NCBI GenBank assembly: GCA_017893485.1
Contig: CM030363.1
Location: 113,083,073 to 113,147,072, forward strand
Origin: Hemerocallis citrina
Lineage: Eukaryota > Streptophyta > Magnoliopsida > Asparagales > Asphodelaceae
DNA length: 64,000 nucleotides
Reading direction: 5' to 3'
The position numbers and the translations under genes are program-made. Numbering within the stretch: the first letter of the stretch is position 1; the number at the start of each line of letters is the position of its first letter. Shown one piece after another: positions 1 through 11,743 of the stretch. Below the pieces are notes generated by a model. That model did not search any database, was not told the origin of the DNA, and saw only the letters and a program-made list of their open reading frames with translations.

Positions 1-1016
1 AATAGGGTGTGTCCAAAGGACTCCTTTCTCTACCTCTACCCAGCTTCAATGCCTTGATCGATGCCTCTGGGCACGCGCTCCTAATCTTCATTGACGCCTT
101 CTTGGGATATAACCAGATCCAAATTTTTTCGCTGGACATACCGAAGACGTCCTTCATTACCGACCAAGGCCTAACACTATCGGGACATGCCCTTCATACA
201 AAATAAAATTGGGGCCTCCTACCAATACTACAAAGTCTTCAAGGAGGAAATCCGAAGAAACATGAAAGTATACGTAGATGACATGCTTGTCAAGAGCCTT
301 AAGAATAAATACCATGTGCCTGACCTCCAGGATGCATTTGATGTACTGCGGAGACATAACATTAGAATGAATCCCTCGAAATGTACCTTTGGGGTCACCT
401 CGGGGAATTTCTTAGGTTTCATTGTCAGCCATAGAGGAATCGAGGCTAACCCTGAGAAGTTTTGAGCCATACTTGACATGTCTCACGCGTCCACTGTCAA
501 AGAAGTTCATAAACTTACAGGACACTTTTACGCCATCGATCTTTTTCTCTCTAAGTCTGGGGAGAAGTGACTCCCATTCTTCAAGGCTTTTCGAGGAGCA
601 AAAGGTTTTGATAGGGAAAAAATAGAAAGTATCGTTTGAGCACCTCAAGTTAGAACTCATCAATCCCCTACTCCTAGGCAAGCCCGGGTCGGGAGAGGTT
701 CTCTACAAGCGTTACTACGCTCAGGTGGACGGCCAGCCTTACTTGCGAAGTCTCTCCCCGAATAAGAAAAATATGCTCTTAGGAAGGAACGTGAAGCCAT
801 AGGTGGCAATTACTAGGGAGCTAGGTTCCTCGCACGAAAAATTCTAAACCACGGGTATTATTGGCCCACACACCTTGACGACGCCTAAGAGTACTCACTG
901 ATGCAACACTTGCCAGAATTACTCCTCAATTAAGCGGGTACTCCAAGTCAATCTCAACTCCATGTCAAGCCCTATCCCCTTCGTCATGTGGGGAATGGAC
1001 TTAGTTAGACCATTTT
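1..1016 (+). pseudogene. pol: Tat-like Ty3/gypsy pol remnant (RT to integrase start)
   Basis: Decayed pol of a non-chromodomain Ty3/gypsy element, best matching the Tat/Ogre group. The frame from 9 resembles the RT core (PLPSFNALIDA, then FIDAFLGYNQI). The frame from 187 carries YVDD (271-282) and a block ending FGVTSGNFLGFIVS, both characteristic of plant Tat reverse transcriptases. After 465 the thumb region continues only across frameshifts and stops. Around 727-900 the sequence jumps to the integrase zinc-finger region, so most of RNase H is missing. A WGMD-type motif near 989-1000 is the first integrase core block with its Asp. Homology then stops abruptly at 1016, where another LTR-like sequence begins. 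Several stops and frame changes make it non-functional. RT identity is firm; the Tat assignment is from remembered family motifs. Confidence 0.8.
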
Positions 1017-1162
1017 TGTAATACCGTACAAAATAACAAATTACTATTTTGCTTACAAATTGATATATGTAATACACATGTAAATGTTGCACAAATTAGT
1101 TGTATTTTCCTGATTATAAGATAGTATGAATGGAATTGGATGTTATATTAACTTGGTATGAT
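1017..1162 (+). repeat. Possible LTR edge interrupting the Tat remnant
   Basis: Integrase homology ends and non-coding DNA begins with TGTAATACCGTAC, which resembles the TGTAA starts of the other LTRs here. Element A interrupts it at 1163, so its continuation should lie after 26850. No matching end was found, so the assignment is tentative. Confidence 0.3.
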
Positions 1163-1626
1163 TGTAACATCCCCGAAAATGTTCATTTTTAATATTTTCT
1201 TTTGCACATACTTTGCACGTAATTTTTGGCACGTGTCGATTAATTAATTTCTCTTGAGTCATGAAAATTTTCCTCTCATTTTACAAGTCACTAAAGTGGG
1301 GTTTATTTTTTTTCCAACTACATTTAAATCTATATTTTGTAACACACTAAAACTATTATAAATTAAAGCCTGTAATAATTATGTGTGCATTCAACATGCA
1401 TGAACTCTTATTTAAAATTTTAGATAAACTAGTACACATTACAATGTGTAACATACACACCTAATTTAATTAAAAACTAATAATAAAATAGTATGAAGAA
1501 GTGTGCACACACATAAGGTGCATGTGCACGTGCTTTCCTTCCAAGAAGTGGCCTGCCAATGTGAGAGAGGCGAGAGTGGGTGAGTTAGTGTGTGAGTGGG
1601 GAACTCTTTTAGGAGGTGGTGAGTTA

Positions 1627-1634
1627 TTATAAAC
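1627..1634 (+). promoter_or_regulatory. Candidate LTR TATA box
   Basis: TTATAAAC lies about 465 bp into the 5' LTR, upstream of a C-rich stretch. The 3' LTR has TTATAGCC at the equivalent place, so the signal is weakened there. Assigned from sequence and position only. Confidence 0.4.
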
Positions 1635-2486
1635 ACCCACTATTTCACCCCATAATTATCTTCTCACTTTAGCCATATAGGGACACAAATCAAATAAATT
1701 AAAAAAAAAAATTGGAGAAGAGAAAGAGAGTCAAGGTCTGCTTTTGGGAATTTGGAGCTAGGAGCTTAGGGAATTTTTTGAGAAGTTTGGAACATTTGCT
1801 AGGAGTCTTTACTACTTGGAATTCCCTTTTTAAGTTGTCTTCTAAATTTCAGTAAATTTCACTTGATTAGCTATGACATGTGTAGATGCTAATTTAATTG
1901 TTGTGTATAAGTGTAGAAGTTTTCTAGAATATTAATTGTGCACTCTTAGTCATAGATAGTATGTGAATGTGTGGGGTTTTCGTTGTTTCTAAAAGGTTTG
2001 TAACTGTGCATGTTAGACATATGTAGATGGATAATGAAATTGGCATGTGGGTATAAACTGACATCTCTAGTAAAATTTATTAGTACATGCTTAATTACAA
2101 TCATGTAGTAGATAATTGAATTAATAGGATTTTTATAGAATTCTTATGTAGGGGAAAATCTATAAAATAAACACATGGAATTAAATGTCTGTATATGCAA
2201 TGCTGTAATGTAAAAACTCCCCAAAAATATAGTTGTATAGGGAACAGTAATTTATATAGTACAAGTTGTAGAACTATGAACAATTCATGCATGTTGGGTA
2301 ATATTTTCCTTTATTTTGATTGTTATAGGATTTATTTCAGGTTAATACACTAATGTTGAAGGAACTTATTCTCAAGAAATGATAAAATTATAATATTACG
2401 AAGATAATGAGAGATCAAAACTTTAAAGTAATATAGAAATAGTGGGTTTCAATAAAAGAATAACAATAGTAATATAATTAGAATGT

Positions 2487-2586
2487 GAGGCTTGATATCC
2501 TGGTCTTGGCATGTGGTTGTGAGCGCGATTTACAACGACCAGAGGTCGCAGGTTCGAGCTCTAGTGGGGGTTTATGTTTTTTTTTT
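2487..2586 (+). repeat. tRNA-like (SINE-like) module 1 inside the LTR
   Basis: An A-box-like stretch near 2494-2510 is followed by a B-box match, GGTTCGAGCTC, at 2551-2561, and the module ends in a run of T. The same module is in the 3' LTR near 25436-25526, where the A-box-like part reads ATAGCCTGGTCTTAG. This is the layout of a pol III promoter and of plant tRNA-derived SINEs. No cloverleaf was found, so it is not called as a tRNA gene. Confidence 0.4.
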
Positions 2587-2670
2587 GTGTCTTTTTAAAA
2601 CTCATAGAAGGTATCAAATAGTAAGTGATAACTTATAAGAAAATTTAGTTTAGAGTTGTACACCAAACAT

Positions 2671-2754
2671 GAGGCTTGTAGTTGGTGGTTGGGTGCACTT
2701 TGGGTTGCGGCTTGGGTTTGTTGTGCGCCTGGGTTCGATCCTGGTGTACACATA
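2671..2754 (+). repeat. tRNA-like (SINE-like) module 2 inside the LTR
   Basis: A second tRNA-like block has an A-box-like TAGTTGGTGGTTGG near 2679-2692 and the B-box GGTTCGATCCT at 2732-2742. The 3' LTR copy (about 25616-25702) has GGTTCGATCCC, a closer consensus match. The spacing of about 50 bp between boxes suits an internal pol III promoter. It could be part of the same ancestral SINE dimer as module 1. Confidence 0.4.
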
Positions 2755-4547
2755 TTGTTCTTTTGATATTTTGGGCTTTTTCATGTTTCTAAAAATTGGA
2801 GAAAATTGTAGAAATAATTTAGAATATTATTAGAACATGTGGAAATTATTCTATAATATTTAAAGATGTATTTTGAAGATTTAAAAGTTACTTTAAACAA
2901 TGTACTAGATGCATCTAGTTTCTTGTCTAAATTTGAGGTTGTTTGTTCACGTTAAAATGATTTAAAATTTCGGGAATGTAATACAATTTTTGGAACTCAT
3001 GCAGAGGGTGTTATACGTGAAATTATGAGATAATAAAAGCAAGGATTTGAAATATTAATCTGTGATGCTTTGTAAAGGGTTTATCAATTAAAAGTTGTTG
3101 AATATTTTAAGTGATAAATTAGAAATGTCAACTGAGTGTTTGTCTACAAGAAATTGATCAAGTGTTCTTACATTGAGATGATAAACATAAAGAGAATGAA
3201 AAATGTTGGGTTTTAATCTTGTTTAATTCTAAAATTTTACATCATAAGAAAACGGGTCTAAATATGGGATTTCTGTAAATGATGTTATATGGTGAATTAT
3301 GAGATATATAGAAGATGAATTTGAGTTATTGAACACGTGACATTTATAAGGATTTTAAACCCATCAAAATATTATTGAATGCTGCTATAGGAAGTTGGTC
3401 ACTTCATGATTGATAATAGCAAAGAGATTGGATAAAATAAGTTAAATGATGTTTAATGAATGAAAATTCTATGAAAAGGTTAAGATAACTTATACGATCT
3501 CTGTGTTGAGATTGTTGGAATCTAGAGCCTGAGAGAGGCCTGTAGTAACCGACAAGTTGTAATAAATGAAAATTGAGAAGTAGCCAGTGTCGGCTAACAA
3601 TTCTACTTTTGTTGATTTAAGTATAGTGGGGTAAGCTAGCTCTAGGTCATAATGATAATAGTTAAACCTAATGACATGCACTAGATTGGGGATGTGATGA
3701 AGTAAGGGCAAACATGAGTATAATGGCCTCAGTTGGTCTGCGGTGTGAGATTGTCTTCTCAGAAATATTAAGGTGTGATTGGGAGTGTCCTCAGCTCTTC
3801 TGCGGTCTGGGATTCATCTCCATAATTATCTGCATCGAGGTGACGCTCATGAGGTGTTTGGTGACTATTTAGGCACCATAGCTTGCAGCGTGAGGTTGGA
3901 TCCCCAGAATTATCGAGATGTGATTGGGAGTGTGCCAAACTCATCTACAGTGTGGGATTCATCTCCAGAATTATCGAGGCATGGGCTTAATACTCACGGA
4001 ATATATAAATCTTATGCTAGTCATAGGTGAAAATTTGCATAACGAGGGAGTGAAACCTATAATGAGGAGTACGATAAGAGCTTGCCCTCGGACCTATGTA
4101 GTATGGGATGCGTAGAATCCGAACATGTGTGCATTAGTGTCATCGTAAGTGTACATGTCTGCATTAGGCATTAAGCTCATATCATACACTAACATAATTA
4201 GGATAGTCACTTTTCTATTTTTGGTGCATTCAAGTTTGTGATTCTTAAGATGGTGAAATTGCTGTATTATAGCATTGCGTCAGTTGTATGTAACTAACGT
4301 GCCCACATTTTTCTAGTTGCAGGACTAGATTCAGCATGCACTTGAAGTCACTGTGATGAGTTGACATAGGATTGAAGAGTTTTCATTGACATATGTTGTA
4401 TTGTACTTATTTATTTCTGTTGTGCTATTGTAAAGAACAATGTTGTAAATGAAAAGTTTTAAATTCTCTGTAAGTTTGTACGAAGTTGAAGAAAGATCCT
4501 GTTTGTGCTATGAATTACCTGTGTTTGAAATTGGGGGCATTACAGAA

Positions 4548-4559
4548 TGGTATCAGAGC
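4548..4559 (+). other. Primer-binding site of element A
   Basis: TGGTATCAGAGC lies 3 nt after the 5' LTR end. It is the standard complement of the 3' end of plant initiator tRNA-Met, used to prime minus-strand cDNA. Confidence 0.93.
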
Positions 4560-4720
4560 CGACTTCAACAAGTAGTACAAAAAATTATAAGGAAAACACA
4601 TTAGGGTGGACATTAGAAGTGTGAGCATCATTTTCTTGAGGTCTAAATGTCATAATTGTATCAACTTATATTTATGTCGCTCTATATGTATCGACGTTGC
4701 TCTTCCCCTTTCATCGTAGG

Positions 4721-5224
4721 ATGGAGGATAACCAAAATCCTATGGAAGAAGTGGAGGAAGAAGTATTCTTAGAAGTCCCGGAAGAAGAACCTGAAGAAGA
4801 AGAAGTCCCAGAAGAAGAACCTGAAGAAGAAGAAGACCTGGAAGAAGATGAAGAATTGCCAGAATCTCGGGAAATCACTACACCTCCGCCTGAATCCCAA
4901 GATAATTCCTTGGACGAAGAGCCGGTTCGGAATAAGAAGATTCATATCATTGCTTCCCTCCATAAGCAGCCGATTATCCACAAGTGCAAAGTAACCCACA
5001 TGGAAGCGCATCATGCGGAGGATAAGCAAAACATTGCCGCCCTGAGTCAACGAGTATGAGAACTAGAGAAGTGTCACCACAAGAATGCTCGGCATTTCAC
5101 CCTTGTGAACAACAAAACTCGTTGGGGAAAATATGAATGTCCTCAACGATGCGAAAGGATGCAGCAGAAAATAGACGATCTACGGGTAGAGCTCAGAGAA
5201 GCCAAAAGGAACCGTAGAGTCTAG
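4721..5224 (+). pseudogene. Acidic repeat ORF upstream of gag (ORF0)
   Basis: A frame starting at ATG 4721 (MEDNQNPMEE) encodes about 168 codons, with one in-frame TGA near 5057. Residues 7-50 are strongly acidic, with tandem PEEEPEEEE-type repeats. The C-terminal third, after the stop, alternates charged and hydrophobic residues and could form a coiled coil (RMQQKIDDLRVELREAKR). It lies between the primer site and gag, is not in the gag frame, and ends about 170 bp before the first gag-like frame. I do not recognise a family for it. It may be a separate leader ORF of this element lineage or a divergent gag extension. No function is claimed. Confidence 0.5.
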
Positions 5225-5390
5225 ACTGCTTTATGCTTGTTTAAAATTCTGTAGGAAGATTTGGGGTTTCTGGTGTTCTTTATGTATGTATGTATGAACC
5301 AATTCTATTTCTGAATGTATGGAGTTTATTTTGGAAATGAATAACTTGCGGTGAAAGTCTATTGTTGCCTCTGATGATTGATGACGTTTT

Positions 5391-6335
5391 ATGGACCAGA
5401 AATGGCTGAAAGGAGTACCAGAAATGGTGAAGGATCAAGCGAAGATGGCAACCGACTTGATATGGAAATGGAGTTGGCCTACATATACCAAACCCTCAAC
5501 ACTGTGTTGCAGCAAGTATGAACCGGAATACGACGGTAAGGCAAGCTATACAAGTTGTAGAGGCTATCAAGTTGGTAGAGTCCTTCAAGAGGATCAAACC
5601 ACTCATTTTTTACAGAAAAGAAAATCCTGATGCAGCAAATGATTGGATCTGGCAGATTGAAACGGTGTTTGAAGTGTTGGAGACTCCAGAGGATATTAAG
5701 GTGAAGCTAGCAACTATCCTCAGAAAAGAATGCCAGAGTCTGGTGGCAATCTATGAAGAGGACTTTGGGCAATGAGCCTATTACTTGGGAGGACTTCTTA
5801 GAGGAATTTTCGACTCATTACTTCTCAATGGATGTGCAAGAAAAGAAGGCTATGAATTTTCTAAGCATACAGTATGGTAGCATGACTGTCCGTGAGTACG
5901 AGACAAGATTTACTTAGCTCTCCAGGTATGCACCCGAGTTCGTAACTGATGAAGACAAGAAGGCAAGGAAGTTTGAGCAAGGACTGAGTCCAAGACTGAG
6001 GTCTCGCATGATCCCCCTCAGTATCGGAAAATTTGACAAGCTTGTGCGGAGGGCTGCAGCTACAGAATCAGATATGGAGCAATATTAGCTGGTGAAAGAC
6101 AAGAGGAGCAGCTGAAATGCTGGCAAGATGCCTGCAGCATCACGCAACTTCAAAGGACAACCCCCGGCTCAGAAGTTCAAGCCAACCGGGGCGAATGTTG
6201 TTACTGTGGCTGGAAGACCAAGCAATGGAGGAACAAGGCCCGTAGGATTAACTTGTTACAATTGTGGAGAAGCGGGTCATTACAGATCGGAGTGTACCAA
6301 GCCGCAGATTTCCATAATTTATTTCAACTATGGGA
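5391..6335 (+). pseudogene. gag: Gag of element A (capsid region and CCHC knuckle), broken
   Basis: Retrotransposon gag, the nucleocapsid precursor, in several frames. From 5518 the frame reads through a capsid-like block (KPLIFYRKENPDAANDWIWQ, VFEVLETPEDIKVKLAT). After a frame change near 5775 it continues with ITWEDFLEEFSTHYF, a YGSMTVREYETRF block and KARKFEQGLSPRLRSRM, which are the standard order in plant chromovirus gag. Stops interrupt it near 5917 and 6088. From 6128 a basic linker leads to a zinc knuckle CYNCGEAGHYRSEC (CX2CX4HX4C) and the start of a second, degraded knuckle. The frame ends where the internal deletion joins RNase H at about 6336. Confidence 0.85.
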
Positions 6336-7219
6336 AAGGTAATAGCTTATGGGTCTAGACAATTGAGACCTCATAAGAAAAATTACCCAACCCATGATTT
6401 GGAGTTGGCATCAATCATATTTGTCTTGAAATAGTGGAGGCATTACGTGTATGGAGAGAAAGTCAATATGTAAACAAATCACAAGAGCCTGAAGTAAATC
6501 TATCAGTAGAGATATCTAAATTTGAGGCAGATAAGGTGGTTGGAAGTGCTATAGGATATTCGTCCAGAGATAAACTATCACTCAGGAAAAGCAAATGTAG
6601 TGGCAGATGCGCTCAATCGGAAAAGAAGTTTATCTTGTCTGATTACAACTGAGGAGAAAGTTGCAGAGGAATTCAACCGAGCTGAAATCGATGTAGTATT
6701 GCAAGGATTGAGGGCATCCCTGGCGCAATTCAGACTTCAGCCTATGCTGAGGGAGCAGATCATCGACGGTCAGAGATCTGACCAAGAAATTCGGAAGATG
6801 AAGAAGCAAGTTGGCACGGGAAAATTGACAGAATTTCAAGTAAGGGACGAAGTGTTGTTGTTCGGAGAAAGATTGTGTGTACCTGGTCAGTTAGAATTGA
6901 AGGAAAGCATTCTACATGAGGCACACACTACTCTATTGTTAGTACATCTTGGGGGTACCAAGATGTATAAAGATATTAAGCAGCATTTCTGGTGGTCGGG
7001 ATTGAAGAGGGACATAGAAGAGTTCGTAGCGAGATGTGCGACTTGTCAGCATTTAAAGGCAGAGAATGAAAGACCTGGAGGTTTACTACAGCCATTACCC
7101 ATTCCGGAGTGAAAATGGGAGAACATCAACATGGATTTCATCACAGGACTACCTAGAAGTCCCAATGTGAATGATGCAATTTGGGTAATAGTGGATCGAC
7201 TAACCAAGTCTGCTCATTT
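6336..7219 (+). pseudogene. pol: RNase H end and integrase N-terminal half of element A
   Basis: Immediately after the truncated second zinc knuckle the sequence reads [12 protein letters not shown] and [10 protein letters not shown], the late RNase H block of plant Ty3 elements. A degraded stretch follows, then YHSGKANVVADALNRK near 6575-6625. The open frame 6600-7112 holds the integrase zinc-binding domain (LVHLGGTKMYKDIKQHFWW, then CATCQH). After one stop near 7112 comes [15 protein letters not shown] with the first catalytic Asp and [10 protein letters not shown], where element B is inserted. Protease and the RT palm are absent, so this copy could not replicate alone. The rest of the integrase resumes at 23124. 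Confidence 0.88.
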
Positions 7220-7512
7220 TGTAACATTCCTCTATTTTATAATTTCAAAATAATCGTCTGTATTTCTTTTATTGTGAGTAGATATTATTGTTATTTTTAT
7301 TATTATGCATAAATATGCAATTTTATTTTATATATATATATATATTATTTAGTTTATTTATTTATTTGGTGGAGGGATTTTATTGAAATTTATTTTGAAA
7401 AAGAGAACTTGAAGGACTTAATAAAAATCATTAATCAAACCGGGGGTTTATAGGTAATTTTCCATTTCCCCCTTCTTCTTCCCTTTCGTTTTCATTTTGT
7501 CAGAATGCCATT

Positions 7513-7548
7513 CCCCCCTCCCCTCCCCCCCCCCCCCCCCACCCCCCA
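7513..7548 (+). repeat. C-rich homopolymer tract
   Basis: Almost uninterrupted run of C with two T and one A, within LTR B. The minus strand is a G-run that could form a quadruplex. Confidence 0.9.
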
Positions 7549-8978
7549 ACCCAAATTTCCTTTCGGCCTAAACCCAATTTCGACAAACTTAGGGTTTTGA
7601 AACCCCATGAAATTTTCAACTATTACCAAATAAAATTTTGGGTTTTAGCTAATTGGAGGGTGTTCCTCAACCCTATGGTGTTGGTTTTTGAAATCATCAA
7701 CCCTACGATGAGTTTGATTTTATTTAAATTGTATGTGATTGTATGATTTACGAATTTTTAGCTGTTAAATGGTGCAGTAAGGAGAATAGGCAATTCTTTT
7801 TATGTTAGAAGTGATAGATTTTGTGATTTAGAGAAAGAAATTAAATTGAAAAATAATTAGAGTGTTGGCTTATTAATTTAAAGATAATAGGAGTAGTAAT
7901 TGATGCAAATTGATAGTAGAAATCCCTTTAAGTTATGAGAAATAATTTAGAATAATTTTTGGAAGATAAAACCCAGTTAGGAACAATCGGAATGCTTGCA
8001 TGTATCGTGTGCACGCCAGACGTTCGATGAAATGCCTGTGAAGGATTAGAATGATTTTAAGTGTTATTTGTGAGTGATTTGAATATCTTAAGCCCTAATT
8101 AGTATTAAAACATGATAATAAGAAGCGAAGGAGAGTTCGGGGGAAATAGCAGAGAGCTTATACCGTCGGTCTTTGTATTTCTTCACGTGAGTATGATTTA
8201 TTTTATTTTATATATATGATGTGCTATGATAAATTTTATACCATGGTTGCTATGTGTAATGTGTAAAGTGTATCGAGTATAGACGCGTAAAATGTATCGT
8301 AAAAATTTATAAGTATTATACGGAGTAAATTATGGGGTGTAAGAAATTAATGGCGTGTATATGTATGATATGGGGTTATAATATTGAGAATTGGAAAGTT
8401 ATGATAATACTGATATATTGTGAACATGAAAAATGAACTAAGGTACTTATGTATACGCTTTTATGGTACTTCAATGAGGTATGCATATGCGGCAATGTAA
8501 CAGAGAAAATATAAAGGTGTATATCTATATACTGAATGAATATATAACAGGAGATAAGAATATGTTCGGGAGATATATAAATCTATTGACAAAACTAGAT
8601 TTATGAAGTTGTGTATTTACATGCATGATATTAAAGTCATGTGTATTTATTGAGTTGTGTATTTATATGAGTGATATTAATGGCGTGTACATGCTTATGA
8701 AATTAATGGAGTTATATAGACTTATGATATAAGGAGAAATTATGTTATAAATGAGAAATTTTATTGTCAGCAGAAATTATACAGGAGATATATTTAGATA
8801 TGGAGATCTAAAGGAAATATATATACGGGGATATAAAGGAGATAAAATGGTGAATTTGTATGATTTTGAATTTTTGGTGCTTTGAGTAATATATTGGATA
8901 TATATGATAATATGAAGTAATTGGAGTTTGATATATGTATAATATACGGATGATACATAGAAATGATATATATATATA

Positions 8979-9175
8979 TCTATATAATAAATTACAAAGA
9001 AAGCTATCAAGTGGCTCTCATTCAATCTCCCTTAAAATCAATGGCCTAGATTGATTCTCACAAAAAATATTTTCTGGCCCAAAATTTCAAACCCCAAAAT
9101 TAAATTTTTTCCCCCAAAACTAAAAAACTCGTTACTTTATTTTTATCTCTCTTCTCTCTTCACTTTTTCATTTTT

Positions 9176-9218
<43 letters not shown>

Positions 9219-9572
9219 CCATTATTTCTTTATTGACATAAAAATTTAGATTTTAAGATTTCAGGTTTGTAAAATTTTTAGAATTTTTATTTTTTTTATT
9301 GCATATGCTATATTGAAAATAGCAAATATCTCTTCAACAATTAAATTTCATCATTTTCCACCCTTAAAGTTCTAAGAAGTTGGATTTTACACCCTCATTT
9401 ATAATTATTTTTCAACATATACTAATAGAAACATGGACTTTTATTTACAACTAATTATTGTCATACTATTCAAGCTTGACTACATAATTGTTGTTTTACT
9501 GTTTACAGGGCTTTTCGTGTGTTGTATTGTTGTAAAGACGTGCCATAGGCACGTGCCCACGGGCAAATCATG
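8979..9572 (+). mobile_element. Probable non-autonomous Helitron
   Basis: The 594-bp block starts TCTATATAATAAATTAC and contains AATGGCCTAGATTGATTC near 9041-9058, typical of the 5' part of plant Helitrons. It ends in a GC-rich inverted repeat (GTGCCATAGGCACGTGCC, CACGGGC) about 6 nt before the right edge at 9572. A CATG stands where CTRR would be expected. It sits inside a TA repeat, with A on the left and T on the right, matching A|T insertion. No Rep or helicase is encoded. The non-canonical 3' tetranucleotide keeps confidence moderate. Confidence 0.42.
9184..9216 (+). repeat. (CT)n microsatellite
   Basis: Perfect CT dinucleotide run inside the Helitron-like block. Confidence 0.95.
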
Positions 9573-9599
9573 TATATATATATATATATATATATATAT
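9573..9599 (+). repeat. (TA)n microsatellite
   Basis: TA run flanking the right edge of the Helitron-like block. A shorter TA run flanks its left edge at 8966-8978, so the insert probably split one tract. Confidence 0.9.
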
Positions 9600-10220
9600 G
9601 GGGTTATGATGTGTTGACTAATATGCTGCATATTTATGAGATATAGGTGATAATGAGAAGTGATATGATAAATGATGAAATTAATGTGTTGGTATATGTA
9701 TGATATAGAGATGTTCAAGGTGAAATTAACGGGTGATAACGTGATGTAATAAACTAAATAACAAGGTATACTCATAATATATGATAATGTGATAAAATAA
9801 ATAATTTGGTGTATTGATGATATCAAATAATATGATGTAATAATCTTATAAAACTAAATAATATGGTATATGCATATAAAGGTAAAATGAGAAGATAAAT
9901 AATATGGTGAACACCGAATATGTGTTAATATATTAAGATAAAAGATGAGATGGTATGTGATGAGAAACTGAGATAGTAATTCTCATGGTTAAAGTCAAAG
10001 ATGTGACCAGTTATTAAATTCAAAGATGAGATGATATGTGATGACAAAATGAGATGAAAAGATGAGATGAAAATGATAATAAAAGTTAAATTTTGTTGAC
10101 CAGTAACTGCATAAATCTTGGGGGTTTGGGCTAGACCTCCTCACACCCAAGGACCGACTTGGGATTCGGAGTTTATTACCCAAACTATGTTTGGGGTGCG
10201 GTGTTTTTACCTCCCAAGCT

Positions 10221-11743
10221 TGTTGGATCCTGTAGGCAAGGCAAGAAACACTAGGGGGGGTGAATAGTGTTGTATAAAAAATAAGGCAAGAAACACTAGG
10301 GGGGGTGAATAGTGTTGTATAAAAAATAATTGTGGAATTGAAAGTTATCTTCTGTCCAGTCGACTGTAAAAGAGATATCAATCGACTGGGATGTCAGAGT
10401 AGAAGAGTATTTTTGAGACTAGTCTGATAAGTTGACTTAAATAGGAAAGACAGTCGACTTGTCAGAAGAGTTTTTAAGACAATTGTTATATCAGTCTGAT
10501 CAGTCAACTTAGGATGGAGATCCAGCCGACTTACCAAAAAGATTTCGAGTAAACTGAAATGCAAGTAATGAAAAGAGTTCAAAGAGATACAACCACAGAG
10601 ATACCAATCACAGAGTACACACGATGTATCCTGGTTCGGTCCTCCCGACCTACATCCAGTCCCCAAGCAACCCACTTGAGATTTTCTACTATTCTTGAAA
10701 ATGTACAAGAATACCCTACGGCGTTAGACAACAATCTTATCCAACCCGTAGTCCTCTCTCACCACTAGAGAGAGCAAACCCACTCTTCCACCAAGAGTGA
10801 AAAACTGACTCTACACCCTAGAGTCCTACTCTCCAACCGAGAGGAACCACTCTCACATCCGAGAGTAAAAGAAAATAATAAAGATGTTTACAATCAACCT
10901 ATAGACTTGTAGTGTTTGTGATTTTCCAAGTGGCTATTCGGTCAACTTCTGAATTCAGTCCAAAACGAATTCGATGTTATGCTGGACTGAAATCAGAGAA
11001 CCAAGAATTAGAGATTATAGTGCTTTGTATGAAAAACCTTTTCTCTTGAAAGCAAAAATAATTATACTTTTCTAAAAAATTCCTGTAACCTTTCCATGGT
11101 GATTCTAAGGCTCTATTTATAGAGTGGAATCCCTGGACGTTGTAGAAACAGTTCCTACAACTGTTTAACAACGGATATAATTTTTTTAAATTCGAAAATA
11201 CAAGTTTTGAAATCAGTAAACTATCGAAACGACTTGAACAGTGGAATGGGTTGCCGTTATGAGTCGACTGGCCAGAGTTTGAAGAAGATCAGACAGTTTT
11301 GTATAGATTCAGTCGACTGGTCCTTAACGGCAGTCGACTGGTACTCAACAGCTGATCTAGTTCCAGTTGTTTCGACCTTTAAATTTTGTAAAACACACAA
11401 TTTTAAAATTATGTGTGAATGTGTGTGTGTGACAAGGCTGTACATCAATCTAAGACTCAACAAAGAGAAAAATTACATTTGTTTTTACAACACACAAAAT
11501 AAAAGACATTTAAGCTTTGGTATTGACTTGAGTCTTGAGTCTTGAGTGAAGCTTTAGCTATTGTCTTTGTATGAAACTTTGCTTGATCATTCTTCAGCTT
11601 TAGAACATTGTGACTTGCTTGATCAATTTTCGTTGAGGCCTTTGTGTATCATACAAGATAAACTTTGATACAACCTGCAATATATGAGAAATAGCACAAC
11701 ACACTTTGCTTTGTGTTGTAATCATCAAAATCAAGAATCAACA
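10221..11743 (-). repeat. Element C left LTR (3' LTR in element sense)
   Basis: 1523 bp, near-identical to 18759-20204 apart from point changes, a 45-bp tandem duplication (10240-10284 and 10285-10329) and a short extra segment near 10367-10388. It contains several CAGTCGACTG motifs and a minus-strand TATA box at 11113-11122. Confidence 0.93.
10240..10329 (-). repeat. 45-bp tandem duplication in the left LTR of C
   Basis: Two identical or near-identical units starting GGCAAGAAACACTAG at 10240 and 10285. The right LTR has one unit, so the duplication arose after integration or during copying. Confidence 0.95.

Larger units (their letters stand above)
1163..4544 (+). repeat. Element A 5' LTR
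   Basis: Runs from TGTAACATCC to GCATTACA, 3382 bp. It matches the 3' LTR (24156-26845) over most of its length. The main difference is about 700 bp, roughly 2826-3550, that is missing from the 3' copy. It contains two tRNA-like modules (2487-2586, 2671-2754) and several imperfect copies of a motif around GATTGGGAGTGTCC near 3740-3990. It has no credible coding capacity. Confidence 0.9.

Noticed and set aside
2551..2742. tRNA genes at the B-box matches
   Set aside because: No acceptor stem, anticodon arm or cloverleaf can be drawn; only internal promoter-like boxes are present.
4769..5050. Minus-strand 93-codon Phe-rich frame
   Set aside because: Antisense of the GAA-repeat acidic ORF; composition artefact.
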